Shown here: one piece after another, positions 29,123 through 38,172 of the stretch | How positions within the stretch are numbered: the stretch's first letter is position 1 | Layout of the letters: the number at the start of each line of letters is the position of its first letter | Source of the DNA: Actinomyces wuliandei | GTDB lineage: Bacteria > Actinomycetota > Actinomycetes > Actinomycetales > Actinomycetaceae | DNA: 64,000 nt | Assembly (NCBI RefSeq): GCF_004010955.1 | Contig: NZ_CP025227.1 | Location: forward strand, 2,418,001-2,482,000 | Reading direction: 5' to 3' | The notes under the pieces: model-generated | What the model was told of the DNA's origin: nothing | Seen by the model: only the letters and a program-made list of their open reading frames with translations | The model's database searches: none | Made by a program: the position numbers and the translations under genes

Positions 29123-30485
29123 CCGGGCGCCGAGGCAGATCCGTCCCGCGCGTCCCGGCACCCCGCAACCTGGCCCCGGGACGCTCGGCGGGGCTGGCCT
29201 GAGCACGCCCCTCGGGGGAGACCAGGGGCTCCTGGGCAGCCGCGACCCGCCCCACCTCACGCGGCTCCTCCGGCCGGCTCCCAGGGTGCCCGGCACCCTG
29301 CCTGCCACCCTGGCCGGCTTCCTGGTCTGCCTCCTCCTGGTCGGCCTCGGTCTGGTCGGCCTCGGTCACCGCCACCGTCAGCGGCTCATCCACCGGCACC
29401 CCCCGGCGCAGCAGGGCCAGCGCCACCGGCCCCAGCTCGTGGTGGCGCGCCACCGAGGTCACCGCCCCCACGGCACGCTCCCCCAGGTGCACCGCCGCAC
29501 CGGGGGCGGGCAGCTCTCCGCCCAGGCCGTCGAGCTGGAGGACAGTCAGGCGGCGCGGAGGCCGCCCCAAGTTGAGGGTGCGTGCCACCGTCTCCTGGCC
29601 CGGGTAGCAGCCCTTGGTCAGGTGCACGGCGGTACGCAGCCAGTCCAGCTCGTGAGGGATGGTGCGGGCGTCGACCTCACGCGCCTGGCGCGGACGCCCC
29701 GCCTCCACCCGCAGCGCCTCCCAGGCCAGGGAGCCCGCCAGGACTCTCCTGGCGACCACGTGCCCCCCGCCCTGCGCCCTGCCGGCTGAGCCGCTCTGGC
29801 CGACAGCCTCCGCGGCTGCCTGCCCGGTGACGTCCCCGCCCCGTCCGCGCTCCCAGGCGCGCACCACCTCGGGGACGTCACCGGCAGGAACAACCACCCA
29901 GCCCGCCTGGTACCCGGCACCGGGGTGCGGACGCCCCTCCAGGCCGACGTCGTAGCTGGTCCCGCCCTCGACCACCCCCGGCCAGGGATCACGCCAGGTG
30001 CCCAGCCAGTGCCCCGGCCGGGCGGCCTCCTCCAGGCGGGCCACACCGCCTCCCAGAGCACCCAGCACGGCCAGCTCCTCGGCCACCCGCACCTCGACCC
30101 GGAGCATGAACCGCATCGACTCCAGGAAGCCCGCCAGGTCCTCGCCGCGCCCGGCCTCGGTCACCAGGAGAAGGCGCTGGCCGTCGTCAAGAGCCGCCAG
30201 AGCGTGGGTGATGTGCCCCTGGGCGTCCATGAGCAGGGCCTCGGCCCCGCCGTCACCGGGGGCCAGACCGGTCAGCACCTGGCTGGACAGAGTGGTCAGC
30301 CAGCTCAGGCGGTCGAGACCGGTCACCGCCACGACGTCACGGGCCAGGGCGCTCAGCGCGTGCCCGTCGGCCAGGGCGACCTGCTCGCGCAGCGGGTCCC
30401 CGTAGTGGGCGGGCACGGTCGAGTCCGGGTCCCCCTCGGGCCCGGCGACGGCACCGGGACGGCTCAGCAGCGGCGAGGGCAGCAT
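29115..30485 (-). CDS. ygfZ: YgfZ/CAF17-like folate-binding protein
   Basis: 456 residues from the ATG at 30485, which overlaps the preceding stop (TGATG). The diagnostic YgfZ motif KGCYPGQETVAR lies near residue 305, with the GcvT-like fold around it (VVAVTGLDRLSWLTTLSSQV near residue 50). YgfZ proteins assist folate-dependent maintenance of iron-sulfur enzymes. After about residue 390 the protein has a Glu/Asp/Gln-rich repetitive stretch (EADQTEADQEEADQEA) and a disordered tail absent from standard YgfZ. Confidence 0.9.
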   Translation of the reverse strand: MLPSPLLSRPGAVAGPEGDPDSTVPAHYGDPLREQVALADGHALSALARDVVAVTGLDRLSWLTTLSSQVLTGLAPGDGGAEALLMDAQGHITHALAALDDGQRLLLVTEAGRGEDLAGFLESMRFMLRVEVRVAEELAVLGALGGGVARLEEAARPGHWLGTWRDPWPGVVEGGTSYDVGLEGRPHPGAGYQAGWVVVPAGDVPEVVRAWERGRGGDVTGQAAAEAVGQSGSAGRAQGGGHVVARRVLAGSLAWEALRVEAGRPRQAREVDARTIPHELDWLRTAVHLTKGCYPGQETVARTLNLGRPPRRLTVLQLDGLGGELPAPGAAVHLGERAVGAVTSVARHHELGPVALALLRRGVPVDEPLTVAVTEADQTEADQEEADQEAGQGGRQGAGHPGSRPEEPREVGRVAAAQEPLVSPEGRAQASPAERPGARLRGAGTRGTDLPRRPAR

Positions 30486-31111
30486 CAGGAGGTCCCCTCT
30501 TGAGGCTCCGCCACCCTGCCCAGACGGCCGGACGCGTAGGTGGTCAGCTCCTCGACACCGAAGGCGGCCATGTCCTGGGTCCACATGAGGTCCCCGCCGA
30601 CGAGCCCGACCATACGTGACATCTGGGTCAGCGCCGCCGCAGTGCGCGACCGTCCCACCGCCTGGGAGGCGACCTGCGCCCGCGGCCCCTGGATCCAGCC
30701 CTCCCAGACGGCGACGTGCCCGGCGGGGTCGGCGGAGACCATCTCCAGGCGGGTGACAGGGGCGCGGGTGCCAGTGTCGTCGGCGTCCTCAGGGTCCGGC
30801 TCCTCCTGGGTCACCGGACGCCAGTAGGCGGTCTCGGTGGACCACACCTGGGCGGGGGCCAGGAGACCCGACCCCTCCAGCCCGGGCACCTCGAAGTCGA
30901 GGTCCTGGCTGCGGGTGGCGTCCACCGTCCAGATCGTCGTGAGCTGACGCAGGTAGGGGCCGCCGTCGTGGTCGAAGACCATCTCCTGGTAGACGGCCTG
31001 CTCAGGAACGGTCTCACCATAGGTGAGGACACCGTAGCCGCGCCAGGTGCCGACCAGCCAGGCCAGCGGGTAGAGCTCGGGTGCGAGGCCGTCAGGAAAG
31101 GTGAACGCCAT
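30485..31111 (-). CDS. Nitrobindin/THAP4-like heme-binding beta-barrel (DUF1794)
   Basis: 208 residues. LAWLVGTWRGYGVLTYGE near residue 17 is the GxWxGxG opening of the nitrobindin-like fatty-acid-binding-protein fold, and the C-terminal MWTQDMAAFG matches the family. Members bind ferric heme and react with nitric oxide or peroxynitrite. The stop overlaps the ygfZ start, so the two are an operon, a common actinobacterial pairing. Confidence 0.85.
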   Translation of the reverse strand: MAFTFPDGLAPELYPLAWLVGTWRGYGVLTYGETVPEQAVYQEMVFDHDGGPYLRQLTTIWTVDATRSQDLDFEVPGLEGSGLLAPAQVWSTETAYWRPVTQEEPDPEDADDTGTRAPVTRLEMVSADPAGHVAVWEGWIQGPRAQVASQAVGRSRTAAALTQMSRMVGLVGGDLMWTQDMAAFGVEELTTYASGRLGRVAEPQEGTS

Positions 31112-31179
31112 GGCCTCAGCCTACGACAGGCCGTCGGCACAGCTCATCCCCCGGCAGCAGCCAGTGGTCCAGCGGCCCC

Positions 31180-32145
31180 TCACCCCGCGATAAAGCCGCC
31201 CATGAGCCTGGCGATGGCGTACACCGGCACCCCCACTGCCAGGACGGGCACCAGCGCGGAGGCCACGGCGGCCCGGCCTCCCGGGACCCAGCGGTGGGTC
31301 CACAGCACCCGGTTGCCCGCTGCCATGAGCACACCCGCCACGAAGCCGACGATGACGCAGGCAGCAGCGCTCTGCAGCGCGGCCGCAGTTCCCGTGTGGG
31401 TCACGCCGAAGAAGCCGGCCGAGGCCAGCAGTCCCCCGGCCACACCCGCCGTGAGCACCGGGACGGTGACGGTGAGCAGCTCCAGGACGGTGGCCCGCAC
31501 CTCCAGGACCGTCAGCACCGCCCCGACGAACAGGGCCAGGCAGGTGGGAACCGTCACCGCAGGGTCCGCCACCCCGGCTTCCAGGGCGCACCATGCCGAG
31601 CCGGAGACCACCACCAGGCACCCGGACACGGTCGAGGACAGGTCCTCCACCAGGTGGGGACGGCCGTCGCGACGGCAGATCTGGGCCACAAAGGCCGCCA
31701 GGACCGACCCGGCCATGACCAGGCCCGCCGCACCGAGGTCATGACGCAGGAACACCAGGACCGCCGCCAGGCAGCCGCAGGCTGTCAGCACGACCGTGGC
31801 ACCGCGGTCGTGCTGGGCACGCACCAGGGCCGACCAGCCCTGCGCGGCAGCCGGCACCAGCAGCAGGACGAGCACCAGGCGCACCCACGGCGGCAGGACC
31901 GCGCTCACGGCCAGGAGCACAGGCACCAGGCCCGCGAAGGCCAGCCGCGTCCACGCCGGGTCCACGAGGCCGGGCTCGGTGGGAGCGTGGGCGTCAAGCC
32001 GCATGGCGTAGGCGGCGCCGTCCTCCTCAGGGGGGAGGCCCGGGTTCTCAGACCACGGCGGCGCCGTAGGGGGCTCGTTCCCGCCCTCGTGCCAGGGCCG
32101 CGCATCCGGTCGGGAGGGTCCGTGGTGGGTGCTCACGAAACGCAT
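31180..32145 (-). CDS. Multi-pass membrane protein of unknown function
   Basis: 321 residues. The first 65 or so are hydrophilic and Pro-rich; about eight to ten hydrophobic helices follow to the end (for example RLVLVLLLVPAAAQGW, LVMAGSVLAAFVAQI, AVLTVLEVRATVLELLTVTV). No catalytic motif is recognised. It is divergent from the GlnR-type regulator with about 120 bases between them. It is a conserved-looking coding frame with strong GC3 bias, so the gene is real even though the role is not known. Confidence 0.7.
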   Translation of the reverse strand: MRFVSTHHGPSRPDARPWHEGGNEPPTAPPWSENPGLPPEEDGAAYAMRLDAHAPTEPGLVDPAWTRLAFAGLVPVLLAVSAVLPPWVRLVLVLLLVPAAAQGWSALVRAQHDRGATVVLTACGCLAAVLVFLRHDLGAAGLVMAGSVLAAFVAQICRRDGRPHLVEDLSSTVSGCLVVVSGSAWCALEAGVADPAVTVPTCLALFVGAVLTVLEVRATVLELLTVTVPVLTAGVAGGLLASAGFFGVTHTGTAAALQSAAACVIVGFVAGVLMAAGNRVLWTHRWVPGGRAAVASALVPVLAVGVPVYAIARLMGGFIAG

Positions 32146-32268
32146 CGTGCCACATCAGGCACCCTGACATGTGGTTGACTGGCTCCGGGCCAGGGTGCCC
32201 AGGCACGGCTGCCGAGCCGCAGGAGGCCCGGACCGGGCCGGGGACCTGAGGCCAGAAAGGAGACCGCC

Positions 32269-32946
32269 GTGCGGATCATCATGTTCACCCGCGAGACAGA
32301 CGCCTCTGACGTCCTCCCGGCGGCAGCCTTCCTCGACCCCCAGGTCGAGTGCCTCCCACCCGTCCCCGCCTCCTACGTGGCAGTCGACTCCGCCGACGTG
32401 GTCATGATCGACGCCCGCGGCGACCTGACCCGGGCACGAGCCCTCTGCCAGCTCCTGACCGGCCCCATGGAGTGCCCGCCTGTCATGCTCGTCCTGGAGG
32501 AGGGCGGGGCCGCCGCCCTCCAGAGCGACTGGGGCAGCGCGGACTTTGTCATGCCTAGCGCGGGACCGGCCGAGGTGTCAGCCCGCCTGCGGCTCCTGCA
32601 CGCTCACGTCCCCCTCGTCGAGCGGGTCAACGACGCCCTTATCGAGGTCGGCGACCTGGCCATCGACGTGACGGCCTACACCGCCAGGCTGCACGGCTCC
32701 ATCCTGGACCTCACCTACAAGGAGTTCGAGCTGCTGAAGTTCCTGGCAGCCAACCACGGCCGGGTCCTCACTCGTGAGACGCTCCTGGACGAGGTGTGGG
32801 GTGAGGACTACATCGGCGGCTCACGCACGGTTGACGTCCACATCCGGCGCCTGCGTGCCAAGCTCGGCACGGACCACGACCACCTCATCGGAACCGTGCG
32901 CAACGTCGGCTACCGTCTGGACGCCCCGCAGGAGCAGGGCTCCTAG
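32269..32946 (+). CDS. glnR: GlnR-type OmpR-family response regulator
   Basis: 225 residues from a GTG at 32269 with AGAAAGGAG upstream. The receiver-like N-terminus carries DVVMIDARGDLTRARALCQL, a GlnR signature; unlike canonical receivers it lacks the full acidic pocket, as in Streptomyces GlnR, which is not a conventional phospho-switch. The C-terminal winged helix reads LDLTYKEFELLKFLAANHGR through RTVDVHIRRLRAKL. GlnR controls nitrogen assimilation genes in actinobacteria and also influences phosphate uptake. No cognate sensor kinase is adjacent. Confidence 0.82.
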   Translation: MRIIMFTRETDASDVLPAAAFLDPQVECLPPVPASYVAVDSADVVMIDARGDLTRARALCQLLTGPMECPPVMLVLEEGGAAALQSDWGSADFVMPSAGPAEVSARLRLLHAHVPLVERVNDALIEVGDLAIDVTAYTARLHGSILDLTYKEFELLKFLAANHGRVLTRETLLDEVWGEDYIGGSRTVDVHIRRLRAKLGTDHDHLIGTVRNVGYRLDAPQEQGS

Positions 32947-33293
32947 TCCTCCTACAGCCCTCCTAGCGCGACCCGGCAGCCCGCCTGCCGCTGCGCCCGC
33001 GCGTCCTCGGCACCCTGAGCGTCTTGAGGCACTCACTCACGACGCGCCACCCGACCTCGCTCCGGCGCCTTGAGGCAGGTCCCGCGACACGTCGGGGCGC
33101 TGGCCGCTGCCAGCACCCTGTATGCTGGGGCACGACGCCGGGTCGTGACGGGCCCCGGGCTCCAACTCAAGCCGCCACGAGCGGCACTCGCGCCGACTGG
33201 CGCTCTCCGGCCCGGCGTCCTCTCTTGTAGCCCTGCCCCTGGCAGCCACCCCTGCCGGTGGGCTCTGCCCGTGCCGCCAGGGACGCGAGCGCC
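32947..33293. other. Intergenic region between convergent glnR and pstB
   Basis: 347 bases between two genes that end facing each other. No gene is supported. It should hold the terminators of both; no stem with a T-tract is obvious by eye, only GC-rich imperfect inverted repeats around 33150-33225. Confidence 0.5.
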
Positions 33294-34073
33294 TCAGCCG
33301 AAGCGGCCGGAGATGTAGTCCTCCGTGGCCTTCTGGGACGGGGCGGAGAAGACCTTGGCGGTGGCGTCGAACTCCACCAGCTGGCCAGGCCGCCCGGTGG
33401 CCTCCAGGTTGAAGAACCCGGTCATGTCCGACACGCGCGAGGCCTGCTGCATGTTGTGGGTGACGATGACGATCGTGTAGTCGCTCTTGAGCTCGGCGAT
33501 GAGGTCCTCCACTGCCAGGGTGGAGATCGGGTCCAGCGCGGAGCAGGGCTCGTCCATGAGCAGGACGGAGGGCCTGACCGCGATCGCGCGCGCGATGCAC
33601 AGGCGCTGCTGCTGCCCGCCGGACAGGCCGGCGCCGGGACGGTCCAGGCGGTCCTTGACCTCGTCCCACAGGTTGGCGCCACGCAGGGAGGACTCGACCA
33701 GCTCCTCGGCCTCGGCCTTCCTGAGCCTGCGGTTGTTCAGGCGCACACCCGCCAGGACGTTCTCCGCGATAGACATCGTGGGGAAGGGGTTGGGACGCTG
33801 GAACACCATGCCGATAGCACGACGCACCTGGACGGCGTCCACGCCGGGGTCGTAGAGGTTGACGCCGTCGACGACGACCTGGCCCTCCACACGCGCACCG
33901 GGGATGACCTCGTGCATCCGGTTGAGCGTGCGCAGGAACGTCGACTTCCCGCACCCGGAGGGGCCGATGAGGGCGGTGACCGTGCGTGGCTCGATGCGGA
34001 CATTGACGTCCTTGACGGCCAGCACGTCACCGTAGTAAATGCTCTCGTTGATGACGTCGATCCGCTTGGACAC
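33294..34073 (-). CDS. pstB: Phosphate ABC transporter ATP-binding protein
   Basis: 259 residues from a GTG at 34073 with GGAAGGAG upstream. Walker A is GPSGCGKST near residue 37, the PstB-specific [14 protein letters not shown] follows, the signature is [16 protein letters not shown] near 150 and Walker B is [13 protein letters not shown]. It powers the Pst high-affinity phosphate importer. It is the last gene of pstSCAB; no phoU follows. Confidence 0.97.
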   Translation of the reverse strand: MSKRIDVINESIYYGDVLAVKDVNVRIEPRTVTALIGPSGCGKSTFLRTLNRMHEVIPGARVEGQVVVDGVNLYDPGVDAVQVRRAIGMVFQRPNPFPTMSIAENVLAGVRLNNRRLRKAEAEELVESSLRGANLWDEVKDRLDRPGAGLSGGQQQRLCIARAIAVRPSVLLMDEPCSALDPISTLAVEDLIAELKSDYTIVIVTHNMQQASRVSDMTGFFNLEATGRPGQLVEFDATAKVFSAPSQKATEDYISGRFG

Positions 34074-34187
34074 GTCAGCTCCTTCCAGTGCTTCCAGGGT
34101 GGTCCAGGACGGTCGCGGCCCAGGCTGCCGCCCGTCTGCGCCCCCGAGGGCTGACGTCAGGGTGCGGCCCAGCACCTCGGACGCCGC

Positions 34188-35387
34188 TCACCTGCGCCCC
34201 CTGGGGCTGAAGCGCCAGGCGACCAGCCGGGCTGCCAGGTTGAGCAGCATGACGATGACGATGAGGGTCAGCGCCCCGGCCCAGGCCCGTTCCATGGTCG
34301 CGGCCTCCCCCCGGGCGTACTGGTCGTAGACGAGGACCGGCAGGGTCGCCATGGACCCCTCCACCGGGTTGGCGTTGGTGCGGATCGTCAGGCCCACGGT
34401 GATGAGCAGGGGGGCGGTCTCACCGATGACCCGGGCGACCGCCAGCATGACCGAGGTAGTGATGCCGGCGGCCGCAGTGCGCAGGACCACCTTGATGATG
34501 GTCAGCCACTTGGGCACCCCCAGCGCGTAGGAGGCCTCCCGCAGGTCGTTGGGGACCAGCTTGAGCATCTCCTCCACCCCGCGCACGATGACCGGGGTCA
34601 TGAGCACGCTCAGGGCCACCGCCCCGATCACACCCGCCTGGTAGCGGGGACCAGCCAGCAGCAGGAACAGGGAGTAGGAGAACAGTCCCGCCACGATCGA
34701 GGGGACCCCGGTCATGACGTCCACGAGGAAGGTGACAGCCCTGGCCACCCACCCGCCGTCGTACTCCACCAGGAAGACGGCGGTCAGCAGCCCCAGCGGC
34801 ACCGAGATGGCCGAGGCGATCGCCGTGATCTCCAGGGTGCCGACGATACCGTGGTAGAAGCCTCCGTTGCCCTCCTGAGCCCCGCGCATGTTGGTCAGCA
34901 GGAACTCCGGGCCGAAGCGCTGCGCCCCGCCGAGGACCGCCATCCACACCAGGGAGACCAGCGGGACCATGACGGCGGCGAAGGCCAGGTAGACCAGGAC
35001 CGTCATGAGGGTGTCACGTCCCCACCGCTCCCCCTCCGTGACCCAGGAGACGGCAGTGGCCGTCACCAGCCAGGTCGCGGCCGTCACGACCAGGACGACG
35101 GCAGGCGACCACCCCGCCGCCAGGCCGACGCCACCGGCAAGGACAAAGGCAGCCCCCAGGGCCGCCCAGAGGAACCCCCGGGGCAGGCGGTAGGAGGTCA
35201 GCGGCACGCCCTCAATGCTGGGCGGGTCGGCCAGAGGGTCGTGAGCAGGCGGCGCGCCACCGCCCGAGACGCCACCGCCCGAGGTGGTCCGGGCGGCCCG
35301 GCCGGCTCGGGCAGCCGCAGCCCAGGCCGCCAGCGCCGTCGATCTGGTCCTGCCGGTTCCGCTGCTGGTACGGCTGCTCCTGGTCAT
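34188..35387 (-). CDS. pstA: Phosphate ABC transporter permease PstA
   Basis: 399 residues from the ATG at 35387, overlapping the pstC stop as ATGA. After a Gly/Ala-rich N-terminal extension of about 65 residues there are six or more membrane helices and the permease loop EMLKLVPNDLREASYALGVP. PstA pairs with PstC to form the channel. The N-terminal extension and two additional helices (about 70-120) precede the conserved core. Confidence 0.95.
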   Translation of the reverse strand: MTRSSRTSSGTGRTRSTALAAWAAAARAGRAARTTSGGGVSGGGAPPAHDPLADPPSIEGVPLTSYRLPRGFLWAALGAAFVLAGGVGLAAGWSPAVVLVVTAATWLVTATAVSWVTEGERWGRDTLMTVLVYLAFAAVMVPLVSLVWMAVLGGAQRFGPEFLLTNMRGAQEGNGGFYHGIVGTLEITAIASAISVPLGLLTAVFLVEYDGGWVARAVTFLVDVMTGVPSIVAGLFSYSLFLLLAGPRYQAGVIGAVALSVLMTPVIVRGVEEMLKLVPNDLREASYALGVPKWLTIIKVVLRTAAAGITTSVMLAVARVIGETAPLLITVGLTIRTNANPVEGSMATLPVLVYDQYARGEAATMERAWAGALTLIVIVMLLNLAARLVAWRFSPRGRR

Positions 35388-36412
35388 GCCCGCCTCCGCC
35401 TTCCTGTCCTGCTCACGCCCCCGTAGGCAGCACCACGCCGCGCGACGACCCAGCGGGCCAGGGAGTTGACCGCGAAGGTGATGACGAACAGGACCAGGCC
35501 GGTGGCGATGAGGACGTCGACGCTCAGTCCGAAGGCCTCACGGAACTGCGAGGCGATGTTGGCCGCGATGGTCTGGTGCCGCCCTGCCTGGAGGAGGTGG
35601 AGGCTGGTTGTCATGCCCGGGGACATGATCATGAGGACCGCCATGGTCTCCCCCAGGGCGCGCCCCAGCCCCAGCATGGAGGCTGAGACGATGCCGGAGC
35701 GGGCGTAGGGAAGGACCGCCTGGCGGATCATCTCGTAACGGGTCGCCCCCAGCGCCAGGGAGGCCTCCTGGTGGAGGGTCGGGGTCTGGAGGAAGACCTC
35801 ACGCACCGTGGCGGTGATGATCGGCAGGACCATGACCGCCAGGACCAGGGAGGCGGTCAGGATGTTCCTGGCGGGCGCCGTGTAGCCGGAGAAGAGGGGG
35901 ACAGAGCCGAGGACGCCGTCGCTCAGCCAGGTGTAGAAGGGGTCCAGCAGGGGCATCAGCCACAGAAAGCCCCACAGGCCGAAGACCACCGAGGGGACGG
36001 CAGCCAGCAGGTCCACCAGGTAGCCCAGCCCCTGGGCCAGGCGCCGGGGGGCGAAGTGAGAGATGAACAGGGCGACCCCGATGCTCAGGGGCACCGCCAC
36101 CGCCAGGGCCAGGAGGGAGGACAGGAGTGTGCCGAACACCAGGGGAGCCACGTACCCCCACAGGTCCCGCCCCCGCATGAAGGAGACACCCTCCAGCTCC
36201 TGCGCGGAGGCGGTGAGGGCTGGCAGCGCCCGGTAGACCAGGAAGGCCGTGACCAGGGCGAGCAGGCCCATGATGAGGACACCGGCGCCGTAGGACAGGG
36301 CGGTGAAGACGCTGTTCCCGGCCCGTCCCGGTGCCCGGCCGGGACGGATCACGGCAGCCTCGGAGGCGCTGGCGCCCTGAGAGGCCGGGGAGGGGGTGGG
36401 GTAGGTGTCCAC
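35384..36412 (-). CDS. pstC: Phosphate ABC transporter permease PstC
   Basis: 342 residues from a GTG at 36412. About six membrane helices, with the PstC motifs FISHFAPRRLAQGLGYLVDL, AAVPSVVFGLWGF and LHQEASLALGATRYEMI. It lies 51 bases after pstS and overlaps pstA. Together with PstS, PstA and PstB it forms the phosphate importer. Confidence 0.96.
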   Translation of the reverse strand: MDTYPTPSPASQGASASEAAVIRPGRAPGRAGNSVFTALSYGAGVLIMGLLALVTAFLVYRALPALTASAQELEGVSFMRGRDLWGYVAPLVFGTLLSSLLALAVAVPLSIGVALFISHFAPRRLAQGLGYLVDLLAAVPSVVFGLWGFLWLMPLLDPFYTWLSDGVLGSVPLFSGYTAPARNILTASLVLAVMVLPIITATVREVFLQTPTLHQEASLALGATRYEMIRQAVLPYARSGIVSASMLGLGRALGETMAVLMIMSPGMTTSLHLLQAGRHQTIAANIASQFREAFGLSVDVLIATGLVLFVITFAVNSLARWVVARRGAAYGGVSRTGRRRRA

Positions 36413-36463
36413 TGATGACCTTCCGTGTACGTCCGCTGTGTGCGTGCCTGTGCCGTGAGGGTC

Positions 36464-37555
36464 TCAGGGGGAGATCATGGCGATGGCGGAGGCCGCCCTG
36501 GAGCGCAGGGGCTGCGGGACCGGGACGCACCCGGCCCGCAGGGCGGCCAGGTCCTGCCCCTCCGCGGAGACCGCGTAGCTGAGGTAGGCCCTGACCACAG
36601 CAGCGGTGCCGGCGTCCTCGTAGTCCTGACGGGCGAGCAGGTAGGACACCAGGACGAGAGGGTAGGCGCCCGGCGCGTCATAGTTCAGGGAGTAGGCCAG
36701 CCTTGCACCGTCACCGCTCTCGACGAGCTCTGAGGAGGACAGGGTCGCGGCGGCGGCCTCGCTGGAGCAGACGGCAAAGTCCCCGGGCACGCCCACCGCC
36801 ACCGTCCCCAGGGAGCCGGGGACCTTGGAGGCGTCGGCGTAGCCGATCGTGCCGGGAGCCGCGGAGACTGTCTGGACCACCCCGGAGGTCCCGTCCCCGG
36901 ACTGCCCCTCCAGGGGCCAGGTCTCGGAGCCGCCGTAGGGCCACGCCTGCGGCGCGGCAGCGCTGAGGTAGTCGGTGAGGGTCCTGGTGGTCCCGGAGTC
37001 GTCGGAGCGGTGCACCACAGTGATGCCGAGGTCAGGCAGGTCGGTCCCCTCATTGAGGGCGACGAGGGCCGGGTCCCTCCAGGAGGTGATCGTCCCGGCC
37101 AGGACACGGGCGAGGACCTCGCCGGTCATGCTGACGTGGTCGGTGCCGTCCAGGCCGGGCAGGTTGTAGACGAGCGCGATCGGGGAGACGTACAGGGGCA
37201 GCTCGACGACACCACCCAGTCCGGAGATCTCGGCGTCGTCCACCGCCACGTCGGAGCCGGCGAAGTCCACGGCACCGGCGGCAAGCTTGGTGCGCCCCGC
37301 CCCGGAGCCACCCCCCGCGTAGTCGACGAAGGCCCGGAGGTTGGCGTCCATGAAGCCGTTCATCCAGGCCTCCTGGGCGGTGGACTGGGACGTGGCCCCC
37401 GCCCCCCGGATCCCTCCCTCCAGGTCGGAGGAGCCGCCGGGGGCAGGGGCGCCCGCGTCGCGCCCGCAGGCCGCCAGCACGGCCACCGAGGCGGCACTCG
37501 CGGCACTGAGCGCACCCAGGGAGCGGCGTGTCAGGCAGCCGCGTGGAAGGAGCAC
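36464..37555 (-). CDS. pstS: Phosphate-binding lipoprotein PstS
   Basis: 363 residues from a GTG at 37555. The N-terminus has twin arginines and a hydrophobic stretch ending in the lipobox VLAACG, so Cys30 is the likely lipidation site. The mature protein shows IRGAGATSQSTAQEAWMNGF, VDYAGGGSGAGRTKLAAGAV and FAGSDVAVDD, which form the phosphate site of PstS proteins. It captures phosphate outside the membrane for PstCAB. First gene of the operon. Confidence 0.95.
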   Translation of the reverse strand: MLLPRGCLTRRSLGALSAASAASVAVLAACGRDAGAPAPGGSSDLEGGIRGAGATSQSTAQEAWMNGFMDANLRAFVDYAGGGSGAGRTKLAAGAVDFAGSDVAVDDAEISGLGGVVELPLYVSPIALVYNLPGLDGTDHVSMTGEVLARVLAGTITSWRDPALVALNEGTDLPDLGITVVHRSDDSGTTRTLTDYLSAAAPQAWPYGGSETWPLEGQSGDGTSGVVQTVSAAPGTIGYADASKVPGSLGTVAVGVPGDFAVCSSEAAAATLSSSELVESGDGARLAYSLNYDAPGAYPLVLVSYLLARQDYEDAGTAAVVRAYLSYAVSAEGQDLAALRAGCVPVPQPLRSRAASAIAMISP

Positions 37556-38172
37556 AGGAACCGTCCTTGTCTCGTCTTGTGTCTCACCGTGGTGCCACCT
37601 GGTCTTTCCGTCTCTATCTTCCCGCCTGGTCTTTCCTGTCCGGCCCTCTTCTGCCTGGCTCTCCTTCCCGGCCTTTCCACCGTCTGCTACGTCGTACCGC
37701 GCCTTTCCAGTGCCCCCACCCCGGGGGCCTGGTGGAGACCCGGTCCGCTGTCAGGCGCAGCCAGGGCTCGCACGACTGGCTGTCACGGTACGCCTCCCGG
37801 GTGAGCGCTTCGGGTGCCACAGGCAAACACCAAGCTAACAACCTGTCCGGCGCGGCACAGCCACCACCAGCGACCGCCAGCAACCGCCAGCGACCGCCAG
37901 CGACCGCCAGGGCGGTATGCGAGGTCGGGGTACGCGACACCAGCCCCGGGGCATCGCACGACGTACCCGGGAGCCGGAAACCGGCCCTCACGGGCCGAGG
38001 CCGGAGCAGGGCTCGCCTTCCAGCCGTCCACGGACAGTGTCCTCGTCTGTCCCCGTCTACCCTCGTCTGCTGTCCTCCTACCGGGACGCACGCGAGGCTG
38101 TCGTGAGATGACGACACGGGGTACCGGCGCCCGACCACACCTTCCCCGAAGGACAGGGAGACGACACGGGGG
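37556..38172. other. Intergenic region upstream of pstS
   Basis: 617 bases without a convincing gene; it holds the pst promoter on the minus strand. Striking features are a pyrimidine-rich stretch at 37595-37690 and four tandem 10-bp units at 37871-37910 (CGACCGCCAG, CAACCGCCAG, CGACCGCCAG, CGACCGCCAG). I looked for PhoP-type direct repeats (GTTCACC spaced 11 bp) and found none that is convincing. Confidence 0.5.
37871..37910. repeat. Four tandem 10-bp repeats upstream of pstS
   Basis: CGACCGCCAG is repeated four times head to tail, the second unit differing at one base (CAACCGCCAG). The array is about 315 bases upstream of the pstS start. Ten base pairs is one helical turn, so the units present the same DNA face; this could be a regulator array or simple sequence drift. 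Confidence 0.85.

Noticed and set aside
37556..38172. PHO box (PhoP direct repeats) upstream of pstS
   Set aside because: CACCC-containing segments near 37795-37825 are spaced 13 bases, not 11, and deviate from the known consensus.
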